Assembly: GCF_015832195.1 (NCBI RefSeq)
Contig: NC_052021.1
Location: 24,596,286-24,660,285 of the forward strand
Length of the DNA: 64,000 bases
Origin: Motacilla alba alba
Taxonomy: Eukaryota > Chordata > Aves > Passeriformes > Motacillidae
Direction: 5' to 3'
Part shown: one piece after another, positions 49,301 through 62,173 of the stretch
How positions within the stretch are numbered: position 1 is the first letter of the stretch
Layout: the number at the start of each line of letters is the position of its first letter
Notes under the pieces: generated by a model
Seen by the model: only the letters and a program-made list of their open reading frames with translations
Told to the model about the DNA's origin: nothing
Database searches by the model: none
Program-made: the position numbers and the translations under genes

Positions 49301-52300
49301 TCCTTTTTTTTTTCTTTTTTCAAATTTTGTCTGAAAACACATAAGCTGCTTTCAGCCATGCTTGACAAAAAGGTAGAGGCCTTGATGTTAGAAAGTCTTT
49401 TAAGTTTCAGTTTCTGTGGTGTCCAGAGAAGGGAGAGACACCTTTGAACTGGGATGACAGCTCCTGCCATGCTGAAGGAATTCACATGGGGACCTCAGGG
49501 ACTGAGGAACCACTCTGTCCTGGGCAGCTGAGAAACAGTGGGCAGTAGGGAGCAGATGTTTGCCCTGCCCTTGGCTTATTTCTTACACCTTGGGGTCAGT
49601 TCTTCAGTCTTACAGCTAGGTGGTGGGGGGCTGGTTATGTTGGGAGCCTGAAGCTTGCAGATCTCTTCCTCATTCACAGGAGTATTTTCAAGTCTGGATA
49701 GAAAAGAACCCAAGGCTGTGGGTGGAAAGCAGGCAAAACACAGCTTTGTGCTCAGGGAGTGACTGGCACAGGGCAGAAGGTGGGTGGTGAGAATCCCAGA
49801 GAAGGGGTCTTCCAAGGAGCAGGCAGTGATGGTCCTGACACACTCCCTGTGTCATGGGTTAAGCCTCTGATGGAGGTGTTGGAACTGGGATGTCTGCAGT
49901 GAAAGAATTCCTGCTGTTTAGGAGGTAGAGTGGCACAGCAGAGGGTGGAAGTGTTGGCTGCAGCCCCAGGAAGTGTCCATTGCTGGATAGCTTGGAATAG
50001 AGGACAAGGTGGTGAAGTGGGAGCTCTCTGTGCTTTGAAGAACAGCACACATCAACCTCCAGCCAGCTGTGGGCTTTATCTCACTGATGACTCACTGTGC
50101 TGCCAAAGAGGAGCTTGTAGTTTTAATCTTGGAAACAGCGACAGTGTGTTGTGTGATTCCTAATGACCAGTGCTGAACCTGGAAGTAAATCCTGAGATCT
50201 GCTTTGGCCAGATTCTTCTACTGGCATGGCTTGTAATTAGCTCAGAAATTACTGCTGGGGTGGCAGAAAAGGGAGAAGGATAATGATGTGAGATCCAGAT
50301 TCACAAAGGTTGTCTGTTTGTGTAGCCATCCAGACAGCACAACAATTGTTAATGTTCACTTTGGACATATAAACCCTGTTTTTTCGGTTTAAAAGGGATA
50401 TTGTCAGCTATTTATTTATTGATTTTAATTTCTTTTTTGCTCTTTGCAATATACCCCAGAGGTTCTTGAATTACATTTCTTTCCCCACCAATTTTTTGTC
50501 CTATTCTATTTCACAAAAGACAGCAGGAATTTTTCTTCCTTATTTTTCTATTTTCTTTCTTTTTTTTTCTTTTCCTCTTTTTGTCAGGTCTCATGTATAG
50601 TTTCTATTGGCAATTTAACCACTTCATTGTGCTACCCCTGAGGTAGCTGCATAGGAAATAAATTTTGACTAACTGAAAGGAACTATAAGAGAATATAATA
50701 TTTTCCTTTCAAAATGAAAATGTACCGGAAATTTCTGGATCCTTGAAAGTTGCAGAGCATCAAGTCCTGTATATCTTTAATAACCTCGACTATAGGCAAA
50801 AGAAAAATAACCTGCAATTTGGTCTGAAATTGTGTATTTAGCAAACAATGCCTTATATGATCTAAATAAGCAAGTGCTATGCAGTGGACTTTAAAATGCA
50901 GACTCTCCCTTGCTTTGTGATTTTCATCAGTTATCAAAAGCATCAGTCCACATTGTCAGCTTGCTGCTGGGTTCTTGTAATGAGAGCTGAGTATGAGCTA
51001 TAGAAATGTAAATGGAGCAATCTGAACCTGCATCTTTGCTTTTCCTACTTCTGCAACTTCTGTAATGGGACTGAAGGGAAATAAATTGGCTTAAAAACCC
51101 CCACCAAACTTCCCATTTCATTGCTTTTCTGAAAGTTTGTATGCTTGGTTTTGGTAAAAGCTAATTTTTCCACCGAATTTTAAACCCTTGGCAAGGATGA
51201 AGATGAGGCTTTGCAGTGGGAACAGGAGTAAGGGATCTTTATCTGTGACAGTGCTGATGGATGTTATTATCAGGCTAGATAGTGAGTGCTGCCAGGGTAA
51301 GCAAATTATACACTGATTTTAATAGTTTATCTCAGTAGTCCAAAGAATAATACTTCAGTCAGAAGGGAAAGGAGAGAAGGAGACCCAGATTGAAATGCAA
51401 ATGTGTTCATTGAAGGAAAGAAAAAATTGTGTTCAGCCCTGAACAGCCCTCCAACCTTTATGGATTTGCTTCTCTAGGCCTGGGCTTGGACATACAGACA
51501 GGCCATGAAGCTTCAGGAGAAGCTGAGTTTGTTAGAGTGGAGCTACTTGGTGGTGGCTGGACTGCGGGGCTGACAGTCCTTTAGCTTTTTTGTTAGTCAT
51601 TGTGTTTCTTTGGAAAAGGGGGAAAGAGATCAATGGGGCTAGGGCTAGCACTAGGCTTGTTGCAAGCAGGATACACTGGAGGGCAGAGAGGTGGCCGTGG
51701 TGACAGTACCTCCTTCCTCTTTGTCTGGGCAAAGATGCAGATTGATACACTGCTCCTTAGCATGCAAAGGTGACCCTGAAGCCAGCATGGTGAACGCATC
51801 TTCTAATTGAGTAAGGGTGGTGTGTAACAAACCCTGCTCCTTATTGATAGGAAGAAGGTTTCAGTCTCTTTAAACTTCATTAAACCCTCTGTAGTAATTA
51901 AGCACTGTGCAAAGCAGCGTTCTCTGCAGTGCTGTTAGCACTGCCTGGCCATACCTTATTGATTAATCCAGCCCCAAAGTCAGGCTGCTGGAGAGAAACG
52001 ACTTGGAGAGAACATGCTTCTAGTTTTACTCTTGTTGGGAGGGGACTAGGAATTTGTTTTTAAGGGAGCAGTGTCTGGTTGTTAGAGTTTCTTCCATGTT
52101 CTGCTTCTTGTCATGCCAGGAGACTGAAGCCAAGGAGTTTTTCCCACCGTCATGAGTGACCAGGGCTGAAAGTGACCATGGCTGTTTGGGACCAGCCTAA
52201 AGACTATCTAATTTAGCTCTATTGCTGCAGAGGTGATGTATAAGCAAGAGACAAGTGAAAGGAATGGGGCAAATTGGATTCTTTAGTTGGCTTTTGGCCA

Positions 52301-52649
52301 TCCTTGTATTAATTTTTTTGTTGGAATCCATATCTGTTCAAAAGACCTGATAGTAGAAATGAGCACAGTCTAGGGAAGGAGGTCACAGATGCACAGGAAG
52401 GGCATTGATGGGGCCAAAGGGCATTTAGCCCAAGCACCTTGGTTCCTAGATGCCTTTTTCATTGGTTTATGTTAAATTTTGCTTTTCATCTACCTTTAGC
52501 TTAGCCTGTCTGCAGCCGAACGTTAAAGTGAGCGCAGCACCCTGTAATTCTGCAGATCCACTTTTCCAGCTGTGCCCTTGAACCTCTCCCTTTAGACGTG
52601 ACAGTGTGCTGCTTGCTCCTGTGAGCTCCGCAGAGCTAATACAGCTGTA

Positions 52650-52860
52650 GGAAGAAGATGGATTCTGCTCACCTCATCCATCACCGGCTGCGTTGTCACC
52701 CGGGCGCGTTGGAGTGGCTGAGCCCTCGCTGCGCGTGTGGCCGGAGGAAGCGGCTCCCCGGCTGGGGAGGACACGCCGCTGGTGCCCTCTCCTGGAGGCA
52801 CAGCCGCGCTCTGCTAATCCCTGCCAGAGCATCCCCGGCCTCCTCTGAGTGATTCAGGGC
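52650..52860. promoter_or_regulatory. Small CpG-rich patch with CTCF-like core
   Basis: About 200 bp of raised GC with many CpGs lies isolated in the intron. GCCCTCTCCTGG at 52784-52795 matches a commonly quoted CTCF core (reverse form) except at one position. A 64-codon open frame beginning with ATG at 52658 spans the patch but matches nothing I know. It could be an insulator or enhancer site or a decayed island. Confidence 0.35.
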
Positions 52861-55144
52861 TTGGAAACTGAGGCATCACGATGGGGGACTGTGGTGGGGT
52901 ATCAGAAGAATGAAGTGTGCAGTCCCATACCTTGTGACAAATACCAGATGCTTCAGAAAAATGCTTGGCATCAGTGTGATAATACACGCTGCAGGGAAGT
53001 TTCTTCTTTACCTTGGGTTGTTTACAGGCCCAGGAATGTGATGCTTGAGGTCTGTATGTCATGCTGTAAGCTGCCAGTGGCATTTTAATGCAATGGTGAA
53101 GGTTTGTGTGGCTTTCTGGGGCTGTGCTGTGCCAGGAGATGGCCCGTGTAGGGTGTGAGCTATGCTCCATGCTCTGGCTTGGGTCCTGCAAAGCTGAAGT
53201 GTTGTTTGCTTTTTTTTGTTCTCAGCAGCCAGAAAGATGGTGGGAATTTGGCTGCCAGAAATTCTCAAAATCAAATGACACCATTGAAAGGTGAAACTGA
53301 GGGATAGCTTCCCCCCTTAGGTGCATACATCGAGGAAACACAACCCATATGTGGAAGCTGCTGCATTAAACCCTAGATCTGTGTTCTGGTTTTTTGGCTC
53401 CCTTTAAAAGGCCCCTTTTGCACTATCTCCGAAGTCTTTACAAACCAAGGACATTTAGCTTAAGGCAGTACATGCTGCCACACACTGCCTCCTTGGCAGA
53501 TAAATGCAGTGCATATGTTTGTGAAGAGGGTATGGCAGCGTTTCCAGGTTTCTCCTGGTGCTGTAGGAAAGGCTGTGAGAGAGGCAGGTAAGGGGGAACT
53601 GAGTGCTAGGAAAGAACTAGTGGTGCTTTATAGAAAACAAACTAATGGCAGGTTGAGGGAAGCCATCAGCCACCTGGCAAGGCCTATATTTATTTAATCT
53701 ATTGGGATGCTTCACTTTTAAAACTTAAAACTCTCCAATGATACTGAGTCTCTGTATTGCCAGCCAGCTGGCTGCAGTTGCTGTGATACTCCCCTTATTT
53801 GCAAGAAAACTGAGTTTCCAGGATCTACTTTACTTTGAAACATCAACAGAGGCCAAAAATGTTTTGCTAGAGTGAGCTTTGTGATAGACCTGGGGCAATT
53901 AGACTATTGCACTTCAGATTCTGCAGGTCCCTTGTCATATACTTAGTTTTGTTAAGAAAGTAGCTACTTTTCTCCCTTTTGTTTTACTTTTTTATTTCTC
54001 CTAATTATTTTAAACCTCCTTTTATGTCTTCAGGAGTTAGAACCTTTAATTTTAGCCAAGTTTTTTGTGTATATTTGTAAGGGTATGTTTTATACAGCTT
54101 GGATGTTTTCTGTTTCAGAATAAGTTTTATTCCCATCCTTTTGTTTTCAGGAGTGTCTGGAAAAGGACAGCAAAGTGGGAAGGACAGAGCTTTGAGGCAT
54201 ATTTTGTTTTAAATCACTGATTTCTAGAGAGATTTCCCATCTTAAACTATGTTGGTGGAAAGTCATAGCAATCATTTACTCTCAGAGAAGTCAGACTCTT
54301 GGGACAAATCTCTGGCGTATAACTGAACTTCCTATATATTGAATTCTCCTTGCAGAATATTGATCCCATTTTCTGGGTTACAAAAGAGAGATTTGGGCTT
54401 ACATGCTACATTTGTCCTTTATTAAATCTTCTTAGTCAGCACTTTATTTCATTTGTTCCAGAAGGAGCTGAGGAACCTTAATTTGAGTTGTAAAGCCATG
54501 ACAACGTCCAGAGAAGCAGGTTTTTCTCTCATTAGGACCAGGTTGCTGGAACCAGAGTGTACAGGGTGGGGAGCAAACACAGTCTGCTCTGACAATGGGG
54601 CAAGGCAATGCCTGGAAAGGGCCACAATTGTGCTGGAGCCCAGCATCTCCCAGAGGTCTCTGAGATATCCAGTATGCCTCAGCTGTGCTGCTGTGGTTGA
54701 ACCACTTTAATATTCAATTTGGAAGACTTGCTTCCAGAAGAAAGCCTGGGATGTAGGCATGTGGCTTTGTATGAGGTCTGGTCCAGTCCCTTCCTCTTGT
54801 CAGGAGAGGCAATCCTGCCTGTGGAGTGAAGGTGGTTTCTGATAAATTGATGTGTGTGTGCATGGGGAAGGAAATAACTTACATTGCCATCACTGCTTTT
54901 GATGATTTGTTTTCCAATTTAGTGGTCTGTTACCCAACTAATACAAACTTTTATGGCTTGGCCAGTCCAGTGCTGCTGTCAATGTCTGCTTTCCAGCCTC
55001 ATTCAAGCATCTTCCTGGCATTATGTAATCCCCAGCCCAGGTAAGGAGGTATCTTCACTGCTGTTGAGTGCTTGAGAGCTGGTGTTGAATGCTTGAGCAA
55101 GTCTGTTCCCTTCTGCAAAACTAACCCCTGTCAATAATTTATAA

Positions 55145-55640
55145 GCACTAGGAAGATCTCATCTAGAAAATGATGTATAATTCTTGTCAGCCATGTTCAA
55201 GGAAGAAGAACTGAAAATGAAACAAGACAGGCAGAGATGGGCTAGTAAGATGACTGGGGACAAGAGTTCCCCTCTCATGAGTGGAGACTAAAAGCTTGTA
55301 AAACTGGTGGAAATGATGGAGATGGGAAGTGCCTGCTCTCTCTAAATGTGTTAAGGTCACAAATAGTAGGGAGGAAGAAGGGCTAATGAAAACAGAGGGC
55401 AGTGTTGGTTCAGGAACAATCAGCTGTTAACTCAGTGAATGAGCTGAAGGTAAAATGGAAAAAAAGGTGTCTGTGCAGAGCAGTGAGGCTGGGTAATGGC
55501 CTTCTCAGAAGTACCAGGAAGGAAATGGAGCATTTTATTAATGAGAGGTAGTTGCTGATGATACTTGGAAGGCTTTGACACACAGGACTCCTTGCCATTT
55601 GTGTGTTTCTAGACAAAAGATGTGGGACACTTTGTTGCTT
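55145..55640 (+). mobile_element. Old CR1 LINE relic, forward orientation
   Basis: GAAGATCTCATCTAGAAAAT, AATTCTTGTCAGCCATGTTC, GAAGAACTGAAAATGAAACA and GGGCTAGTAAGATGACTGGG appear in the order expected of the 3' part of an ancient CR1-L-type element. Further on come a CTCTCTAAATGTGTTAAGGT segment and AGTAGGGAGGAAGAAGGGCT. It is the longest transposon piece in the window at roughly 0.5 kb. It is strongly diverged, has no intact open frame, and the downstream border is uncertain. Confidence 0.75.
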
Positions 55641-57859
55641 TCTGGGCACCATATTTTTTTAGGATGAATTTACCTGGCAGTAATCCAGTCCTCCAGCAGT
55701 TTTCAGCTGATCATGCTGCTGCTATGTGTAAACAGCAGCTTCATTTCACTCTAGAACAGGTTGTATTTTAACCTGTGGAAAGTGTAAGTGGTGCTTTTGG
55801 ATAATTCTGTATATCAGCTTTGAAGGTAGTTTTGGGTGAACAGTATTCCTGGAAACTTAAGGAACAGGTGCTTGCTTCAGAAGATGGTGATGAAGATTGA
55901 AATAGCACTACCTCTGGGAGAAAACTATCTCCCCTTCAGAAGAGAATGATGATTGTAAAAACTTTCTTGGACATCCAGAAGGTGATTTGGGACACTTGCC
56001 TCTTTAGCCCACCTCTCTCTGGAAGAACCTTCAATTTGTCTTTCAATGAATAGGGCACAGTGTTTGCACTGGCTTTGGATGGGAGTGCAGGAGTGCAGGT
56101 ATTCTTTTCTTCTTTTCTTTGCAAAGAGCAGGTGGAAGATGACAAGTAAATGATGACATTATTACACTTGCACTTTAATAGTTTCCAAGGAACTTGCAAG
56201 TAAGTGAAGGCAACACATGAAATATTAATGATTTCTCTTTGCTCTTATACAAAAGGTTGAAAGCTTCCAGAGCTGGAGTTCAGAGTACATGAAGCATATG
56301 GAAATAACACCTGCAGCTTTTCCTGAAGGTCTAACACTGACCTTTTTTTGAGTGATAAAAAGGTTGGTTGGTTTTGGGTTTTTTTTTGTTTTATCTCAAT
56401 TGTAAAAAAGAGATCTGGTTTCCACACAAGAGATTCGGTCCCTCTGTCTATAGCAGACTTCCTTCTAGATTCCTAACTTCTCTCCTTTATGGCTGCCCCC
56501 TTGTTTGAGGGCAAAATTAGTTTTTGAAGCAAAATATTTCCCTTGTTCATCCCTTCCCCCTGCCCCAGGTTATAGAAGATGACAAATAAAAGTAGTTTTC
56601 TATAAATGAATGGAAGAAAATAAACATTACAATAACTGTACTTTAAAACTGGTCTTTTCCAAAAGGAAACTACCTTTCAGCATGATGTTGTAATCTGTAA
56701 GCAGGAGGAATACCCAGTTTGCTCCACAGGTGTTATATACCTGTATCTGGGCACTGTAACCCCAGAGCTGTCAGTGGTGAGTTTAGCCAAGGAGCACTTT
56801 GTCCTGGCTTCTTGTTGCTGCTGTGTTTTTCTGGAATACAACAAATCCAGGGAGAATTACAGGTCTGTGATGCTACTGTCTCACCAGTTAACTAGAAAAT
56901 TACTCAGGACTTTCCCTGGGAGCTGGAGACTGGTGACCTTTAGTAGAAGGGTTCAGTGCAAGATTGTTCTTGAGCTGACTAGAGGGCCTAGAACTGAGAG
57001 GTGACATTTACTGTCTCATCTGCCCATGTTCAGGTATGTACTGAGTATCACATGGGATAGGTGCTGCTGTTGCTTCATCCCTCCACCCCACTCATGCCTG
57101 TGGAAGGGGACAGACCTTATTGGAGTATCTGCACTTACTGCTGAAGTCTGGGTTTCTCCTACATAATTTTATTTGTGCTTACTGGATGCACATTGTTTGT
57201 TCCTTTTTATCTGCAAATTTAACACCAAGCTTTGTTGTCTGAATAATGTCCTATCCACATAATAATATACCCGGGTCTGAGAGTGCCTTATTCACAGAGA
57301 GAAAGCTGCCTGTCCAGTTCTTGGTGCCACCATCTCTTGGCATTGGTAATGCTCTTTAGGGGATTCAGCCACCCATCTACCCTCACACTCTGGTGGGTTA
57401 AAGGAGATAATTGTGAAAATGTAACATTTGGAGGTGTAAGTCAGGGTTAGTCAGAATAGAATGGAGGTGGTCAGACAGTATAACATTCAGTCTGTGCAGT
57501 GTTGGAGAGAAGTGTCAGGAGAGAAGCAATGACACAGAAACACTATATCTGTGCAACTTTGCTTTGTGTGGCTTGTGCTTTTCCTGCGTTCCTTCATAAG
57601 CATTTGATGTGAACAATATCAGGCTCAATGCATCAGAATACTTGAGTGGGCTGAAGGATGAGGAAGTGTTGTGCAAATCCTAGCTGCCATTCTCCTTGGT
57701 GACAGGCAGCAGGAAGAATGGATGCTGAGGGACATCTAACAGGCTGCAGTGCATAGTACAAGAGGGAACCCAGCAGTAACCAGAGAGATGGTAGCTCTAG
57801 CTATGAAATGAGCTGGTGAGACTTTTTCCATCCAAAGCTGCTGGACTGAGTTTTTCCAC

Positions 57860-57883
57860 TTTTTTTTTTTTTTTTTTTTTTTT
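57860..57883 (+). repeat. T24 homopolymer
   Basis: A pure run of T residues follows TTTTTCCAC. No SINE or processed-pseudogene body is evident on either side, so I treat it as a simple run rather than a retrotransposon tail. Confidence 0.9.
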
Positions 57884-60800
57884 ACTTTGAACGATCTTAA
57901 GAGACTCATTGAAAGGTAGGACAGGAGATAAGGAGCTGTAGGAGGAAGTGCTCCAACAGACCAGAGAGGGACTCTTGAACTCCAGCTTATCCCAGACTTG
58001 TGAGTGGTGGAGGGTGAGTGAGCTGGCTCCTGTTTTTGTACTTTGATGTCCTGCCTTCCTGCGACCCCGTCTTGAATTCTCCTGGAAAATCACAGAGGGA
58101 TTGGCTTCCTTCTCTCCTGCTGTATTGCTGGGTGGTGGATGGAGAGGAGTGACCTGCTCCCTTCATCCCTCATGGTCTACAGCTTTTACTGTATTTGTTT
58201 CACAGGCTGAGGTGGGGCAGTGGCACATGAGTGGATGAGGGAGCTGTCCAGCACCTGAAAGGTGTCTGTGCATCAGGAAGCACGTGGAGTTCTTTCAATG
58301 AGCGCCGCTGAGTTTTAGGGCTTTTGTAAGCTGAGAATTTATAGTCTCAGGTACAGTTCAATGCCTTGCTGTTCAGAGCTTTTATCACAGGAAGGTATTA
58401 GGAGAACTGGACTCTGAGATCAGGACAGTCTGGCCTTTCATGATAAGCGGGGCTACTTGCACAGATTGCTGTTATGAGAGCAGCTGGTCCTTCCAGGAAA
58501 AGAAATCTCTTTTGTGTCTAATCCTCCTGGTTGGTTCAGTTTGGGTCCGTGTATAAAGGGTCAGCTAGAACCTGCTGGTGGTATTGAGAGTTTTTCCACT
58601 TGCTGGTTAATATCAACATTTTCTTACCACCAAAGGCAAGTGATCCAAGAAAGCCCTGTGACTGCTGTATCTGTGTCTGCTGAGCTAATATGGAAGAACC
58701 ATCATTCTCTCCTTCCATCCCTTTTTGTTTGCATCTAAATATTTTTCCGGGGGCAGAATGAATTTGTCATTGTTATTAGCAATGGATATAATCTTAATTC
58801 AGAATCATTTCCTGAGGTGTTTTCTTTGCATAATTGGAAATTCTCTGAGCTATGAATGTATGTATGGCTGCTTCTCTGTAGATATTAGCAGGCTGTGTGT
58901 GGCGAAGACTGGAGGGTGGATGGGGTGCAATGAGTGAGTCTGGTTGTCTTGATGGCAGTGAGCAAATAGAATCAGAATGTCTTTATTAAGGTGAGAGCAA
59001 CCTCACACTGCTATTTTTTGTAGTCTGGCATGCCAGCTGATTTAACTGCAGCATTGTTTTCTCCTCTCCACCTTTTCAAGCTTCCTTTTCTCATACTGTT
59101 AGCATGGAAATGAGCAGCACAAGCCCCCATGTGCCCCAGCAGCCTAGTCATGGTAAAGGGTGACAGTTCATTCCCCTTGTGAGCATTACACAAATCTAGA
59201 GGCTTCTTGATTAGGACCTGTCCATGTGCTACGGCTGGCTTAGACTGGGGTATGCTTTTGTTTCTGTCATGGCTGCCAGGTTACCCAAAGTGTTTTTCTG
59301 GATTTGTGGTTGCACAGTCCTGTGGTCATCTCACAGGCTTTCACCCTTCCTCTGTACCAGTGGGTCAAGAGTAGATGTCTCTGTTTTACCAGGAACCAGG
59401 TCATGTTTAGTGACTCTTTGGGGTCAGACTGAGAGTTGGATCTGGAACTGAAAACTGGTCTCTCAAAAAGAGTGGGCTGAGAGTCATTCATTATTTTCCT
59501 CATATTCATGTCTAAACTTCCTTGAAAATGCCTTTCAATGTCTCTATTTCCCTAGTAGCACTAAAAATATTGTAGCTTGACTTCTTCCTTAAGCCTCCTA
59601 TCTCTCTGCGGGTGTCCAAAACCAGCTGTTATGTGTCATGATCACTGGGTTATAGATGATGAGACTCTGTGACAAAAATATTTTGTGTCATACTGGTATT
59701 TGCACAGATCACTGAAAAATACGAAGTGGGGTGAGCAACTAGGGCTTCTGATCTTAAAGCTATGGAAAAGAGCATCTAGGGAGCTGAGGTAGGGCAAAAT
59801 TTCTTGAAACTCCCCCAGGTAAACATCTCTAGCATTCTCTTCCGTTCTCCTAAAGGTGTGTGTTTTCTTGCAGGGAGAATTGCCAGTAATACACCACCTC
59901 TTTGCATGAAGACATTTCCATGATGTCTGACTTAAGGGGTTTGACATTGACCATTTTGCCTTGGTTACTGCTTTAAGCTTGAGGAAACAGCAAAGTGTGT
60001 CCTTGGAATTGTCCTTTTAGCTGTGTTACAACCTCTGCTTTTTCTGCAGCTGCAAGCAGACTTTCCCCAACTGCATATTTGTCCCTAATTAACATGATAT
60101 CAGGACAGCACAGGGTTCCCCTATCGAGGAAAACCATCTGATTATGTATGACAGCTGTCCAATGTAGCCTGAGCTGATTTTGTGCCCATGAAGAAGGTGG
60201 TTTTTGAGTTGTTTGACTCCCTTGCTTCAGTGCGCAAGCACTCCACAAATGAACAATCCTTAGGAGCCTTGCAAGGCAGGGCAAGTATTTCAAAGTTTAC
60301 CAATATCTTGGCAAATTAAACTAGACAAACTGTAGCAGATTTTATCTCTTTTACAGATACATGAGAGAGGGATGTGTACAGTCTCGGCTGAGCCGTGCTG
60401 CAGCTCAGGGCTGGCAATGAGTGAGGACAGAAGGCCCTGAGTGAGGAGCACTGACTGAGCTGTGTCAGGAGCTGACCCAGAGAACAGCAGAGGGCAACAC
60501 ACAACTTCAGGAGGGAGGGGATGCTTCTGCTGTGCCTGTCTTTTGGCTACTGTTATTAGTTTTCCAATGTATTAAATGATTTACTCAACTACTTTTTTTC
60601 CCCCTTTACATTTTTTTTAAAAAACAAATTAATTGCTTAATTTCCCTTTGCCTAGCTCTTCTGTTGCATTGGGGCACAGCAGGGAAGCTGGAAATGCTTG
60701 TCTATTGGCTATTCCTAGGGAATTACAGACCTGAACAGCAGCTAATCAGTGTTTTAGCTGTAGTTTTCAATATTCTCTCAGTGTTAATGTTGATAATAGA

Positions 60801-62135
60801 TAGTTGGCCCAATTAGAACAAAAAATTATCAAAGCATGTTTGAAGCGCCCTTAAGTAATTCTGCATGTGTTTGTTGGAGAGCAGCTAGGAAAACAAAATT
60901 TGACCTTCTGCAGAACAAAATCATGTTGCAGAGAAGGATAGAGACAGTGGGAGAGCAGCAAGTAAAAGTTGATGTTAATAAGTTGTGGCAGAGATTTGGC
61001 TGTACTGGATCATTTTACCTGTTAAATGCACTCTCCTGCTTATGGCACTGAGCAATAAATGGGTGTTATGTTTGAGTCATATAATCCTCTATGGTAGTTC
61101 TTCAGTGTTATCCAGAGGCAAAGAAGTAGATATCTTTTTGACCCTGGAGGCAGTTAACTCACATTCTGAGGCATGGGATTTGATTACTGTTATCTTAGCT
61201 GCTACAGTTATTGACAGTAAAATTAACCAGCTTTTTTAAAGCCTAGACTTGTTCTGAATATACTCACCGTTTAACAGGGTCAGTTTTCACTGATGTGTGA
61301 GGTATATTTGCTGCAGTTACATGCACAGAACTGGCTGATTGCATATTACAGAAGACCATCAGATGAAAACATTTGCTCAAAACAATTTGCTTGTGCACTT
61401 GGTGTGGTGTGTGCTGTGATACTGACTTGCCCATGTTGCTTTGTAAAATCAAGCCCTCCCAATTTAGCATAGAAGTGTAGATATCAAAGTTGAGAAGTTC
61501 CTGCTTTGATTTTGTGTGTGAAACTGGGTTAAGACTAATTATTTTGTAAGATGGTGCAGAGGAATTGCTAGATTAAAAGAGGAGAAAGTGGTGGCAATTA
61601 GGAGAGGGTGACTTCTGTTTTGAAGTCAAGAGCGACTTTGAATGCTGAAAATTTCTTCTTTTGAATCCATTTTCTAGACTGTGGTTTAAAGCACGTGTCT
61701 TTGCTGTGGTCTTAACACACAAACATCTAGCTGAAATCCTGTGTATTATGATGAACCCTGTGCTTACTCTATCTTGTGGAACTTAGGTTCCATTTGTTTC
61801 TCTTTTAAATTCCAAATAAAAGACTGTGTTACTTGGCTGGCCTTCATATCATGTCAGCAGACATGAAATGTGCCATGGTTGTTAGCAGAGGGTTTTTGGT
61901 ACTGGTCAGGCTTCAACAAGGACAATTGTTTGTGCCATATCAATCTGAAAAAGGAAGCCTCAGTTAAATGGCATGGTCATCTGTGCTCTACCAAGTTTTT
62001 AGACTGCAAAGATTTGTAGAACTGCATCTTTCCAACTCAAGAGAAGGAGAAACAGGAGACAGAGATTCCTGATCTTAAAGTGGGTGGGTAAGGTTAAATA
62101 TAGTGTCGAATTTTCTACAGAGTGGGTCAGTTTGA

Positions 62136-62173
62136 GTTTGCTGAAGTCTGAGAAGTTTGCTGAGGACTGTGAA
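62136..62173 (+). repeat. Imperfect 19-bp unit in two tandem copies
   Basis: GTTTGCTGAAGTCTGAGAA is followed directly by GTTTGCTGAGGACTGTGAA, and a further GTCTGTGCTG resembles a partial third unit. It is a local duplication with no coding role. Confidence 0.8.

Larger units (their letters stand above)
36542..52649 (+). other. Intron 1, middle part B
   Basis: No exon or recognisable gene is present. It contains T-rich runs (for example about 40235-40260 and 43923-43936), a 21-bp two-copy repeat (43105-43146), a 16-bp-period two-copy repeat (43618-43646) and an AT-rich block with paired octamer-like sites (46080-46320). Several purine- or pyrimidine-rich runs occur near 49300 and 50545-50585. 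Short open frames on both strands have no recognised similarity. Confidence 0.65.

Noticed and set aside
57860..57883. Poly-T run as the tail of a reverse-oriented retrocopy
   Set aside because: No SINE body or processed-gene sequence is recognisable beside it, and no target-site duplication is visible.
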